A stretch of 64,000 nucleotides of DNA from Labyrinthula sp. Ha. Lineage: Eukaryota > Sar > Bigyra > Labyrinthulida > Labyrinthulaceae. The position numbers were made by a program, and so were the translations under genes. The DNA lies in contig JAALGZ010000024.1 in the NCBI GenBank assembly GCA_015227615.1, positions 558,001-622,000 of the forward strand, read 5' to 3'. Below the pieces are notes generated by a model, which did not search any database, was not told the origin of the DNA, and saw only the letters and a program-made list of their open reading frames with translations. Of the stretch, positions 9,931 to 21,163 are shown piece after piece (within the stretch, counting starts at the first letter, position 1; every line of letters starts with the position of its first letter).

Positions 9931-12420
9931 AAAACTAAGTTCGTTTTCCTTAATCACAAATATATCAACTATTTCATCAGGACCATAAACTATTCTAGAA
10001 AAGAACTTGTATAAAAATGAGTCTTGATGTCTTTTCTGTTTGAGGAAAACAAGAACAATTTGCACAAATTTCTCTTTTGTAATAGGATTATCTGTTTTCA
10101 ACACAAAATCAGGAGTCAAGGATATTTTTAGTTTTGAATCTTTTACTTCAGGAAGTAATTCAGGAACAATAAAACTATTTTTTTCTCTTGGATCTAAAAA
10201 TAGAATTAAACTATGTAAAGCTAAGGTTAAAACATATTCTCTTTCTTTTTTTTATATTCTTTTAATAAAACATCAAATAAATCTTTTCTTATTATTCCAA
10301 AATCAATATATTTTCTATAATTTGAAAATACATTTTTATTTGTTCTAAAAGCAAGTTCATGAAAACTTTTATCACGAATAAAACTTCCCAAAGCTTGAGC
10401 TAAAAAAGAACGTGCAAAAAATATGAAATTATCACTTTCAGATAAATTTATATCTTTGAAATAAGAAATAATTCCTTCTTTAGAATATATTTCTAACATT
10501 TCTTCCATTTCTTCTTCAGAAAAGTTACATTTTTTAGCTTTTAGTTTAAACTGTTGAACTGTCATATAACTTGATTCTTCACGACAATTATCCAAAAATA
10601 ATACATAAACAGATTTTATTGATATATCTTGAGCTAGTAAGTTAAATAACTTTGAACCATAGTCATCTATGCTCCTTAACTCCTTTTTAATTGCATTCTC
10701 ACGACTCTTATTAGAATCAATAGCATTTTCAACAGGAAAGAAAATAGTTCTTTTGTCTTTAACGATATTTAACTTCCCAGAAAGTTTCAATAGAAAGAAT
10801 TTAAACTTATAATTTACACTGTCAAGTTTTTTATTTTTCTTTAAAAAAGTTTTTAAAAAAGTTCCAATAAATAAAACAGGTGCTTTTGGAGTGTTTCTTA
10901 AAATACTTTCACACCAAAATTTTAGTCTAAATAAATCTTTTTCTTTTAACTTTGTCATATTAAAAACAACTAAATAAACAGCTTTTTTATTCACAAAGAT
11001 ATGATGAACAGAAGAAAAAACTTCTTGTCCACCAAAATCATAAACACGTAAATAAGTATCAGTAGTTCTGAAATCTGAACGGATATTAGTTGTATATTGT
11101 TCAACAAAACTTTTCTCTCTTATAGTTCTTGTAATCAACTCATCTTCGAAATCCAAGTTATATTTTGACTTTTTTGGAACTTCATCTTCAATACTATGAT
11201 GAATTTTCAACATATTCTTTACTCTTTGAACGCTCAGATCATATTTTGTAAGTGGTTTAAATTTATTCCTAACGTCGTTAATTTGAAATATTTGATAATC
11301 TTCTAAAATTAAACTAGATTGTATTTCTTTTCGAAAACTTTTTCCAGCTAAATTTCGTAATAAAGAAAATTTTACAGTTCTTCCATCACCTAAAAATAAA
11401 AGTAAACTATGCAAAATACCCATAAGAATAACTGGAACTTCATCTTACTATTTTTCTTCTTCATATTGACTTTGTAAAGCAGAATGCTCAAGTTTTTTTA
11501 ACATTTACTCTTTTCTTTAGGTTCAATATAACTTTCATAGATTTCAAGACTAAATATAGAAGGATGTGAATCAACTATTTCTTGTAATTCAATAATATCT
11601 TCTGCTTCTATCTTTTTGGATAGTTGAGTATGTCTATATTGTAACCTCTATTCTTTTATTAGCTTTCAAGTAGTTTTTTATAGTTGAAACATTAGCTTTA
11701 TTTTGAACATCTTGAATACTAAAAATTCAACATTTTGAAAACAAATACTCTATATATAATATTGTTTTATTAAAAGATAAACTTTTAAATATAATGTTTG
11801 TATATTTTGCACTGAAGTTGTTTTCAATTAGTCTAAATAACAATATGAAATATTTTTACTCGATATATTTTGTATTGATTGAACTCAATAAACTGCAAAA
11901 AGAACTCACTTCAGGAATATTACACTCAGAAAACCTAAATTAAACATATTAGAAAAAGATACAATAAAAAAATCAGTTTCAAGATTTTAAGTTGTTGAAA
12001 GGTTTGAAAATTTTCATCACTGAATATGCAATTCCAAAATCTAAAATCAAGAAAACAAAAAAAAATACCTGAGTGCTTTCACAGCTGGAAAACAAAGAAT
12101 AAATCTTGTAAATATAGATTCGACAGCATAAAGAGGACAATATTTAAACCTAACATAAAGATAAAAGAAGATAGAATACTCTATTACAGACACTTCTTTT
12201 TTCAGTTGGAACCCTTTTACAAACTCTTCCATCTCCCTTTTGAACTTGTCTGGGTTAATAGGAGTTTTCTCATCATCATGTTCCCTTTGAATAATTTAGC
12301 TAATTAAGATACCATTTAATTTCAAAGTGTGTTTTATCACGTCTTTTTTTATATTTTTGTTTAATCGATTTCATCATTTTTTTATTTGTTTGTTTTTTTT
12401 TGTTTTTTATGACATAAATT

Positions 12421-12435
12421 AATTACCCAAAATAT
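12421..12435 (-). promoter_or_regulatory. Promoter-like motif, ROCO copy I
   Basis: The plus strand reads AATTACCCAAAATAT. On the gene's strand it starts the ATATTTTGGGTAATT block, 44 bases before the ROCO ATG. The same block occurs before copies II and III, and it resembles the reverse complement of the ATTGCCCAAAATAT motif found before two unrelated host genes. Promoter function is inferred. Confidence 0.45.
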
Positions 12436-12486
12436 CTTTTTGTAAAAATAATCCTAAAAATTAATCAAATATTAATATTGGATTTC

Positions 12487-12595
12487 TTATCGTTTTTAAC
12501 GTTAACTATCGGAATTAATGGTACAAATTTTGCTTAACGGTAATAAATTCTTAACTTATTGTAAATTTTACGGAAATTAACGTTAAACACAATAA
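12487..12595. repeat. Dyad element upstream of ROCO copy I
   Basis: This 109-bp element has inverted arms: 12487-12505 (TTATCGTTTTTAACGTTAA) and 12577-12595 (TTAACGTTAAACACAATAA). The same layout, same length and same distance to the start codon (109 bases here) is found for copies II and III. It could be a regulatory dyad or a small inverted-repeat transposon carried along with the module. Confidence 0.8.
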
Positions 12596-13475
12596 ACACA
12601 ATAATTTTTGGTGGTTGCAAAATAATTTATTGATTTAATATTGGTTTCTGAATTATGTTTTAACAATATATTCTATCGATACTGTTATTGTAGAGAAATG
12701 AAATTAAAACAAAAGTTTACTCATAACTAAATGCAATATAGAACCAACAGCAGTTGCAAGCTATTTGATATGAAAATCTATCTATGACTATTATCCTTAC
12801 TCTTAAAGTTATCGTAATCCAAGCTCAAACTGAGCTAGTGGATGATAGTGAAATACTTCAAATTAATTTTTAAATTATTTTAAAGGATCAATTTTAATCT
12901 CTGAGAGAGCATGTAACTATGAAAATAGAGGTTAAACCTTCGCAATAACAAGAATTTTTTCACAATCTTAATATTGAAATGCTTGTATCCTAGCCCATTT
13001 ATTTCTTGCAGAAAATTTCAATTACATAATTCAAAAATTAATTTTGCACTTAAAACTTTAAGAAGAGAGTTTAGTGCCTAATAAAGCTAATTACAATTTA
13101 TGTAAGTTTAAAGATCTGAAAATCTTAACAAGAATTTGTACATCAATAACTACCACAGCAAAAAAATATTTTTCTCAATTAATAATTCATCTTTTTTAGC
13201 TAAAAACTATTAAGTTACTTTAAAATACATTATACAAGTTTTTGTTTTTTTTTCTTGTGCTGAGATATACTACGGTTAAAATTCATACTTTCAGATTTTA
13301 GAAATATTGAGTATTTTCAGGTCATATTTTCCTTCTTTATGTATCTCACTTATTATTTTTTGTATATCAACATTTTTAGCATTTTGAATTATTTTTAAGA
13401 CTTTTTCTAAACTCTGGTTTCAAAATTTTATATATTTGAGCAATGAAAAAGACAATTCTATCCCATTCCTTTAAG

Positions 13476-16400
13476 GTGTACCATTAAGACACCAGGAAAT
13501 ACACTAGTCGCCACTGTACAGTTAGGATCTGAAGGATCATAGGAGTGGCAGCCCGTATAACGTACCGAAAACTTAGTCAATTATGATAATAGCATAAAAA
13601 TGAGTATAAAAATATAATTGGTAGATAGAATTTATCATCACTATGTCGGATAAGGCTATAGGGGAAAATCCAATGAAATAAGAATTAAGGCATAACAGTA
13701 TAAAGATAAAGTAACACCTGACAAAAGGATACCACATGGGGCCGATCAATTTTAAGCCAACCACAGCGTCTCCATAAAAAAGAAAGAGCCAGCTAAGGCA
13801 AATTTCAAAAGAAGAGAGAAGCCAAAGCGCCCTAGGAAAAACAACTCATTACGTAGGTACCAAAACGAGCCCACAGCGCTAAGTTTCACTGGAAATACCA
13901 AGGGACATAATACCGGTGAGCAAATCATAGAACATCGACGAGAAAAAGCGTCTAAATAAACGTATTCAAAGATTTAGTGAGGCACTGTTCCAAGAAAATC
14001 AAATCTCAAAGAACCTCGCGTTGAATGTAATTGACGCAAAAGTTAGTGAGCGGAGAAGAAGAAGCGAATCTGATGCACAATTCGCATCGCAAATTCACCA
14101 TCTCGCGGTCTAGCTGACGCAAACCAGAAGAGACCAGGCGGAGAGGATATGAATGCTTTACGCCAAGCGCAGAAGAACTAGAAGAACATAATACTTTCAT
14201 TACTATGAGTCAAACATACTCATCAATGTCACGAGAGTTAGGGCTGCTTATAACATCTACAATCCGAAGTATGAAAGCACTTTCGGTTTCCTCTGACGTG
14301 TGATTAGTGGAATGTCAACAAGACATTGCGTAAATATCAACGCAATTTAAAATCTTGAGCTTCCTGGTTACAGAAACAAGACAGGGACGTAAAAGTGACA
14401 TGGAATTATCTCCTACGAAAATTTGATACAGGATGGGGCTAAGATTAAAAGAGCTAACAAAAAGGGAATAAGACAAAGTACGGGAATTTGTGGAGAGGTA
14501 TGATACCTAGAAATATTTCTTTAAGGTTAACGCCACTAACATCTCGTTGCAATAAACGCTGGGTTAAAGAAGGAACTCGTAGGCGCTGGCATAACCAAGA
14601 CGAGCCTCATGGAGCACTTACGGAAATATTTGGAGGTAAAAGATGTATATGAAGAAGACGACACCCTGGGCCTCATCACAGAAAAATATAATTATGCACG
14701 GAAGGGAATTTTACTGAGCGCCTAAATGCATGCAGCGGCGCGGCAAAGAATGTGTAAAATGATCTTACTTAATGGGAAATAATCAACACCTGAACGTGTT
14801 AAAGTACCTGAATGGGCTACTACTGGTCCAAGTAACAATGAAGTCGAAAAGAATCAAATTAATGCTTAACCTACCAGGTTACTTGTGGGTAAAATTTCTG
14901 GACGCATATAAAGCAAGAATAAGGGGCTTTACTGACGCAATAAGCGATATTAGCACTGTTGACCTGGTGCTACAGAAAAAATCGGAAAGGCAGCCACGGG
15001 ACGTTGAGGTAAGAAGAGCGATGATACTCAGAAAAAAGACAGGAGGAAAGGAAGAGGTTTCCGGTCCTCAGAAAAATTGACTATGAGTTAGTAAGTATGA
15101 TAGAATTAGTCGCCGCCATGGCCACGTCAATGTGGGCATGGCGATTACATAGACAGACGCCTCGGAACCCAATATGGAAACAAATCTTATGGCGCCCAAG
15201 CGTGGATAAACCTGAACAAGCTTACTTAGTGATACAAAAGCCACCTACCCCAAAGGATAGAAGATAATACAAACCTTCGTGAAGGAAATTTGCAAGAAAT
15301 GTAAAAGTGTCAGCAAGAAGAGCCAATGTAAGAGGAGAGATAGCCCGCCACACCTCAAATGGAAATAAAGTTTTAAATGAAATCCCTGCCGCAGTGTAGA
15401 TAAATCAGTTGCACCGTTACAGATAAGTTTCTGGCTTGTCAAAGACATGTGCAATACATTGTAGAAAATTACGCTGCCGGATGACATAACTAAATTTAAA
15501 ATTCCTAAGATTGACTATGCAGACCTCAAGTTGTGCATCAACAAGTAATCAAAAAGAAGATTCTGCCAGGTAAAAATACAATTATTAAATACACCAGAAT
15601 AAAAATAACTCCTTATTGACACACCGGCGCTAGCCAAAGCGATCTTCGTACTCAATCGAAATGCCTAGAAAATAGGCAGCTTGATTCTTACTAATTACGT
15701 GCTCCGCCAAATCTGTGCAAGTTGCCTCATTGAAGATGCTGAAAATTTAGAATCAGCGATATTTGGCAAAATCTCTTAATTTAAGTGGTTTGGAAAGATT
15801 TTGGTAGCTAGAGTACCTTTAAAATAATGTTGAATGCTCATGAGTACTTTAAAAAGCATAATCACACGTTAACCGAGGTTACAAAGCTCATTTATCAAGA
15901 TAGCACATGTATACTTCAAGCGGACTTATATTTTGTCCTCACGAGGAACTTGACAAAAACGACTCTGCGCCGCCAGAAGACTAATGACATGCAATTCTTG
16001 CGCAGCTATGGACCAACAAAACTTTGAGCGGTGGTCATGGTATAACTGCTTACGAGAGGAAAATCGGAAGGTATGAAAGGAGGCGCTATTGTGCGCACCG
16101 ATTCCATTGATTTTAGCGAATGTTTTCGTGACATAAATTTATTGGGAGTTCAATTCGGCAAAATCATCCACTTAAAACAAATAAAGAATGTTGTGGAAGA
16201 AGCTGATTTAGAGCGCATAATGGTACTCGATATCAGCAATGAAATAAATAAAGAAACGGAAAAGAAGAAATCCATGCCATAATAGAAAAAATGGCCGCAA
16301 GTGCAATCGATGTTGCTGAAGCGTGGTAGCAGCACCTAGAAATGTGTTTGGCTTTTGTAGATACTTTTGACACCAGCATGTCGCAAACATCGATAAGTTT

Positions 16401-19400
16401 GCTGCCACATATGGATGTGGTTCCGATACAAGGAGCGCCCTTCAAACTACAATTAACATATCGAGTGGGATCGGAAAAAGCAGAATTTGCAAAAGAGAAG
16501 TTAGACGGCATGGTGGAGAAGGATATGGCTAAGAAAATTGCACAGGCAATATATGACTCGGTGGTCCTCGTGCTATCAAAAAAAATAGTCAGTGGCACAC
16601 GGTTTTAAACCTTGTAAAAGTAAACAAGGTGCTTCACCGGGATATAAACATAGTCCCAATATTTGAAACGTAGTTTGATAATACAGAACTAATACAATTC
16701 TATGGATGCTTGGACATGGCCAGCTGAATCGACCAACTTGACATCATAGAGCGTGAAAAATAATAATTTAATATTATGACCCGCCACGGGATATCCCAAT
16801 TTCAGTTTGCGCCAATAGGATAGCACATTACACCCGTATTTTTTATCAACGCATGGCTAATTACATAGCCGGTGCACATTATGATGAGCAAGGAAGCTGC
16901 ATAATACAGCGGATCGACGATACCCTAATACATGCGGTAGACTTTGATCGCATTGTGAAAATACTGGAAGATGTACTTGTACATTTAAGAAAATGAAAAG
17001 TACAAATAAGTCCTTCTAAATCAATCGTATTTAAAAGAAGTAGTAGATATTACGGGTGCACCCAAAAAAAAAGCGAGGTTGGATCTTTGCTAAAAAACTA
17101 TGAAGAAGTACTATCAGTACCAAAGCAATAACATTTATTTGAACTAGCAAAAACAAACATACTTGACGCAATATTGTAAGGCAGCGGCTTCCCAAATAGC
17201 GGAACTGAAGAACAAAATAATGATGTTTTACCCGGAAAGGAAGGGTAATAAGAAGAAGCTACAAAAAGGGAAGAAGTAGATTATATGGGACGAGTAACTC
17301 AATTACGTCTTTAAAATTCAATTTACCCATGGCGTACGTGACAAAGAAGCGCTTTCAGCACTATGAAAGGGAAATAGATCTGATTCTAGTCACTAACGCG
17401 TCTGACAAATACTACATTGCGATATTATTACAGGCAAGTCATGAAGGTAGAAGTAAGGACCTGATAAAATAAGTGCTTTACCCAACGATTTTTTTCAGTG
17501 GTAAATTTGATGGCGCCTAGATACTATGTGGAATATACCACAAATAATTTCACCAAATAATAAGAACATTTAATAAATTACCCTTCCTTCTTCGGTTGCA
17601 CCCAAAGGTGATACAAGCCTACAGATCAGCTGAATTCGCAAGCGATATTTCATAGCGGCTCTAAAATAATTTATGGGGCCTATGCCGTCTATAAAAACGA
17701 ATGATTATTTTGCAACATGTCCTGGTAGACATTCATCAAAGTGACGGCAGCAGTAACATGAATATATATATAGCGATATTCTTACGTGGTGGGTAGCACC
17801 TCAAGGAGTGCTTGGACAATAAATCAGAAAAATATATGATATATCCGAGCAAAAAGAAAACAGAGAAAAAAATATGTGCCAAGTAGTGAGCAGTGAATAC
17901 CTCGAAGCCCTTTCGATATATACGGGAAAAGAGACCTCTCTAATTTGCCAGAGAAATCTATACTACAGAATTAACAGAAATCTTGAAATTTTTATCATTG
18001 AACAGTTTAAACAGCCAAGGGAAAAAAATGGCAAAGAGACGTTATTTCAAATGAAGATAGAAGGTATTTTTTACCGCCATCGGAAGTACAGCCGAGGTGT
18101 TAAGCTAGAAGGGTCGCCTTAGCCAAGCAAAGAACATCGCAACAAGCGGACATTTAAAAATAATTACAATATCAAGTTACCGCGAAATGGATAAAAGAAG
18201 AACTTGGCTTCTATTTGATTGATAATGAAATCTGCCGTGTTGGAATTATCCATGGCAATGGGGACCCGGACGACCCTTATCATATATCGTGGGAATCGGA
18301 CACAGACGACTATGCTACAATAACTGATGAAAAGATTAAAATAAGGGTGACAATTTGGATCCTCCCGGTTAATTTAACTCATCAAAGAGGACAAAAAAGT
18401 ATATATAAGAGCGCACATACGCGGCGTTGAAATCATTGGCCAAGTATCAGGTCTTGGTGCTTAGCCCATACTTTGTAGGAGAATGGTGTCACCTTGAAGA
18501 GACATAAACAACAGGGATTCGGAAAGAATAAATGATTCCCCAAGCAAATACCATTAAAAAATAGAAGTTATAATTTCACAGATACTAGTGAAACGCTAGC
18601 TAGGTCACATACGTTTGGTGAGCAAAGATTTGTTGGTAAATGCGGGCATGAACAATACCATCAAATTTGAATGGATGTTACTGAAAGACATCCGGTGCAC
18701 TTTAGGCGAACGCGGTGATTGGAATAAATTGTTGAGGCACTGCACCTACTGCAAGTTAGTTGCATTGATTATAGAAAGTAACCAAAGGAAATACAAATGC
18801 CGTACAATCTTATAACCAAATCAAAATGGCCGATAGAAACATCAGCAAAAGTTTTTTATAAGTAAATCCGCATGGGAAGATCTTGTCATTAACCGACACA
18901 TTTACTATTTGCACACAGCTAACCTTTACAGAAACATCATAGGTTGGTATAGTTGTAGAAGCAATGGATCTCTTACCAAGTAGCTATAAATTGGAAAGGA
19001 GTTCTCCGTTGTTTGCTGACCGTAGAAGTCATTTCGCGAACTATATGTTACAGCAGGTAGCTGTGGAAACAAAATTCAAACATAACTTTGCCATAATCTA
19101 AACAGCTTGATCCAATTGTAAAGTTGAAGTAGTAGATAGAAAAATCTTGTCTTTCATAAAAATTCTGATGAGAAAATGCCACTTGCATTTAAATGGATGG
19201 CCCAGGTTGTTGCGGAAGGTACATGGTGCAATAAACGAGTTCCTGAGACCATCTCAAAAGTTGCCTGCAAGAAAAGAGGCGCCATTGACAGTCGAGTTAT
19301 TTTTTTGTAAAGCGTGGGAGAGAACACATTGAACCCACGGTCCTTCCGATTATAATGAAGCGCATATTTGAAGAGGAAAGAATACTGATAAACATAGATG

Positions 19401-19850
19401 AATGTATTGTATAAGCTCTCGAGAGCATCCAGTAAGTGCATGGAATAGTACGAAAAGAAAGTAGGCAAGTAAGTCGAGCTAAAAAAATCAAAAAATAATT
19501 TCTGACACGGAGGGAGGTACAATTAACGCTACAGGCCTTGAATATGGACTTGGCAACTTGCCTTTGGTTTCATCAACAGGGACCCTAGCGGAGCACGATA
19601 AACTGGTGCTGGAATGGTCTGAACCGGATCAGATTGTTGAGGTGGTATTAAACAGCGTATATTAGATACATACTTTTGCGAGAAAAAAAGGGATTCATAG
19701 AAGTAGGTTATGCTTCTATAAACCGTGTGGCTTTGTGCCGACGGAAGCGCTAAGAAATGTATATATATATGTTCTATGCTGAGAGAACTAAATACCGCAA
19801 ATATTTTGCAAGGAAAAATTAAGTTAGAAATAAATAGGGGGGGGGGGGGG
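13476..19850 (+). mobile_element. Very decayed Ty3/gypsy LTR element fossil
   Basis: This block is visibly less A+T-rich than its surroundings and holds gypsy-type Pol traces in plus-strand order. Around 16400-16620 is the start of a gypsy reverse transcriptase (LTYRVGSEKAEFAKEKLDGM, then SVVLVLSKK). Around 16900-17000 is a weak YIDD-box region, and RNase-H-like text follows near 17300-17450. A gag-like basic region lies near 14770-15080. The reading frames are broken in very many places. I could not find matching LTRs. The left edge is set where similarity to the ROCO upstream module stops; the right edge is set at a poly-G tract that could be the remains of the polypurine tract. It is ancient. 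Confidence 0.7.
19837..19850 (+). repeat. Poly-G tract of 14
   Basis: Fourteen consecutive G follow AAATA. In this A+T-rich window it is unique. It lies at the right edge of the gypsy fossil, where a polypurine tract would be expected, but a simple homopolymer expansion is equally possible. Confidence 0.9.
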
Positions 19851-20911
19851 TATTTGAGTCAAGAGCTGTTTTTTTAATAGCCCAGGGTGTCTATGAAACT
19901 CATTTCAAAGTCCTTATTACATCTTTTGCGCAATGGAAGACGGAAAATACTCATCTGTGTATGATGCTGGAAATTCCATTGTTAGAATACTTTAGCTAGT
20001 TTTTTTGTAAATTTTAAGCAAGAATGTTTTTGCATAATAGATTTCTGAGCTACTAGATTTGAGTTATTCTTGACACAGGTATAAGAGTTCGAAATTTTTA
20101 GAGCATAACCATTGGCTACAAAGGATTCATTGGAAGAGATTTAGAAGTATATCTTGCAAACCCTAAAAAAATAAAACATGTTTTCTATATTTTATACGGG
20201 TTCTCTGCTTGCTAAGTTTTTATTTTGTTGCTTTTAATCTTTTATATGAATTATTTATAGAAATGTGAAGTTGTCCAGAGCAAAGGTATTTCTAAAGTAA
20301 TAACAAAGGGATAAAAACCCAGCAGGAAAACAGATGATTATTAATACATTCCATCAAAGTATATAATTACTTATATGCATAATCTACCAATAGTTATTTA
20401 TTCATAGATTTATATTTCAATTTATGTATAATATCCCAATTGTACCTTACCGCAGATTAGCCGCAAGATGAGTCGTTTTTCATCTTGATATATCAATAGC
20501 AATACAGTTGTATGGTATACTCATCCTTGTTTCGTGGAAACATAAGTAATCTGACAAGCTCATATGAAGATATAAAAACTAAAGAAAGAGAATAATTAGT
20601 ATTTACCTAAGAGTTAATAAAATCGTTGCTACAATTTAATCAACCCAATGTGTACTTCAGAAACCTTTAATCCGCTTCACTCCTATGTCATGTGTTTAAC
20701 AGCTTAAGATTAAATACTTTCTGGTGCCCCATCAAAAGTGTATTCAACTGAATTCTACCTTTGTGACATATCCATTTGAAAAGCAATGATAATAGAAATC
20801 TACAAAAATTATTGATTACCCTTAATGTTCTTTTTACTTATCAAATCAAAATTGTAACTACAACTGAGATAAAAATAAATATATAGCTTCAAATATACCA
20901 CACGTCCCAAA
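19851..20911. other. No gene recognised
   Basis: This is A+T-rich sequence to the right of the gypsy fossil. A 3' LTR would be expected here, but I could not match it to anything at the left edge. I see no coding frame. Confidence 0.45.
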
Positions 20912-21163
20912 ATGCTTAAAATTTACATTACATACATAAACCGAGGATGTTATCTTTTTGCAATTGGAACTTTTGAGTTAAAAGATTTCCAATTTTTTTC
21001 TCCAAGGACCAAATATTATGAGTATTCTGTTAGTTTATCTTTTTCTCTAGCAAGTTACTTAATTACTCAAGTAATTCTAGCACTTGAGCAAATAGACAAG
21101 TTAGGTTTTTGTCATAAAAATTTAAAAAATAAAATCTGTTATGTTCTTCAGATGGTTCAATAA
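20912..21163 (+). pseudogene. Protein kinase catalytic-region relic
   Basis: This short 83-codon frame contains SYLITQVILALEQIDKLGF followed by CHKNLKNKI. It mirrors the alpha-E helix and catalytic loop of serine/threonine kinases, where the family has an alanine-leucine-rich helix, a glycine and then HRDLKxxN. Here the loop reads HKNLKN, so the catalytic aspartate position is lost. No ATP-binding lobe precedes it in frame. About 300 bases downstream (near 21440-21540) another frame reads YRRFLKVGKCY, which might be a piece of a kinase glycine loop but lies in the wrong order. I take this as an eroded fragment, not an expressed kinase. Confidence 0.4.

Larger units (their letters stand above)
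4628..12377 (-). pseudogene. ROCO (LRR-Roc-COR) copy I, interrupted by a copia element
   Basis: ROCO proteins couple a Roc GTPase to a COR dimerisation module. This copy begins with ATG at 12377 and, after removal of predicted 27-30-nt introns, encodes an N-terminal region, a few ribonuclease-inhibitor-type leucine-rich repeats (about 12000-11700), Roc (from about 11423) and COR. The stop at 4628-4630 (frame ...DIKG) lies beyond a copia element at 4867-9930; the coding text continues across it with a 5-bp duplication. Damage seen: two adjacent stops before Roc, a P-loop reading GDGRTVKFS instead of GDGRTGKTS, and a frameshift at an A8 run (10246-10253 on the plus strand) that ends the main frame after EYKKKKENMF. 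The switch II DFGGQE is kept. The upstream dyad and promoter-like motif are still in place. This is a pseudogene, recently split. Confidence 0.8.
12378..13470 (-). repeat. Upstream module of ROCO copy I
   Basis: This non-coding stretch is the reverse complement counterpart of the sequence before ROCO copies II and III (about 33080-34163 and 44540-45641). Shared landmarks are the dyad element, an AGCTCAAA-TGAGCT inverted repeat near 12825, and blocks such as GAGATAC-A and TTTTAACC-TAGTATAT. Similarity stops near 13470, where the decayed gypsy fossil begins, so this copy of the module is cut short on that side. Confidence 0.75.

Noticed and set aside
14006-19522. Many short frames in the gypsy fossil as separate host genes
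   Set aside because: None has a host-gene motif, and the recognisable ones fit gypsy Pol in order. They are listed only as part of the fossil.
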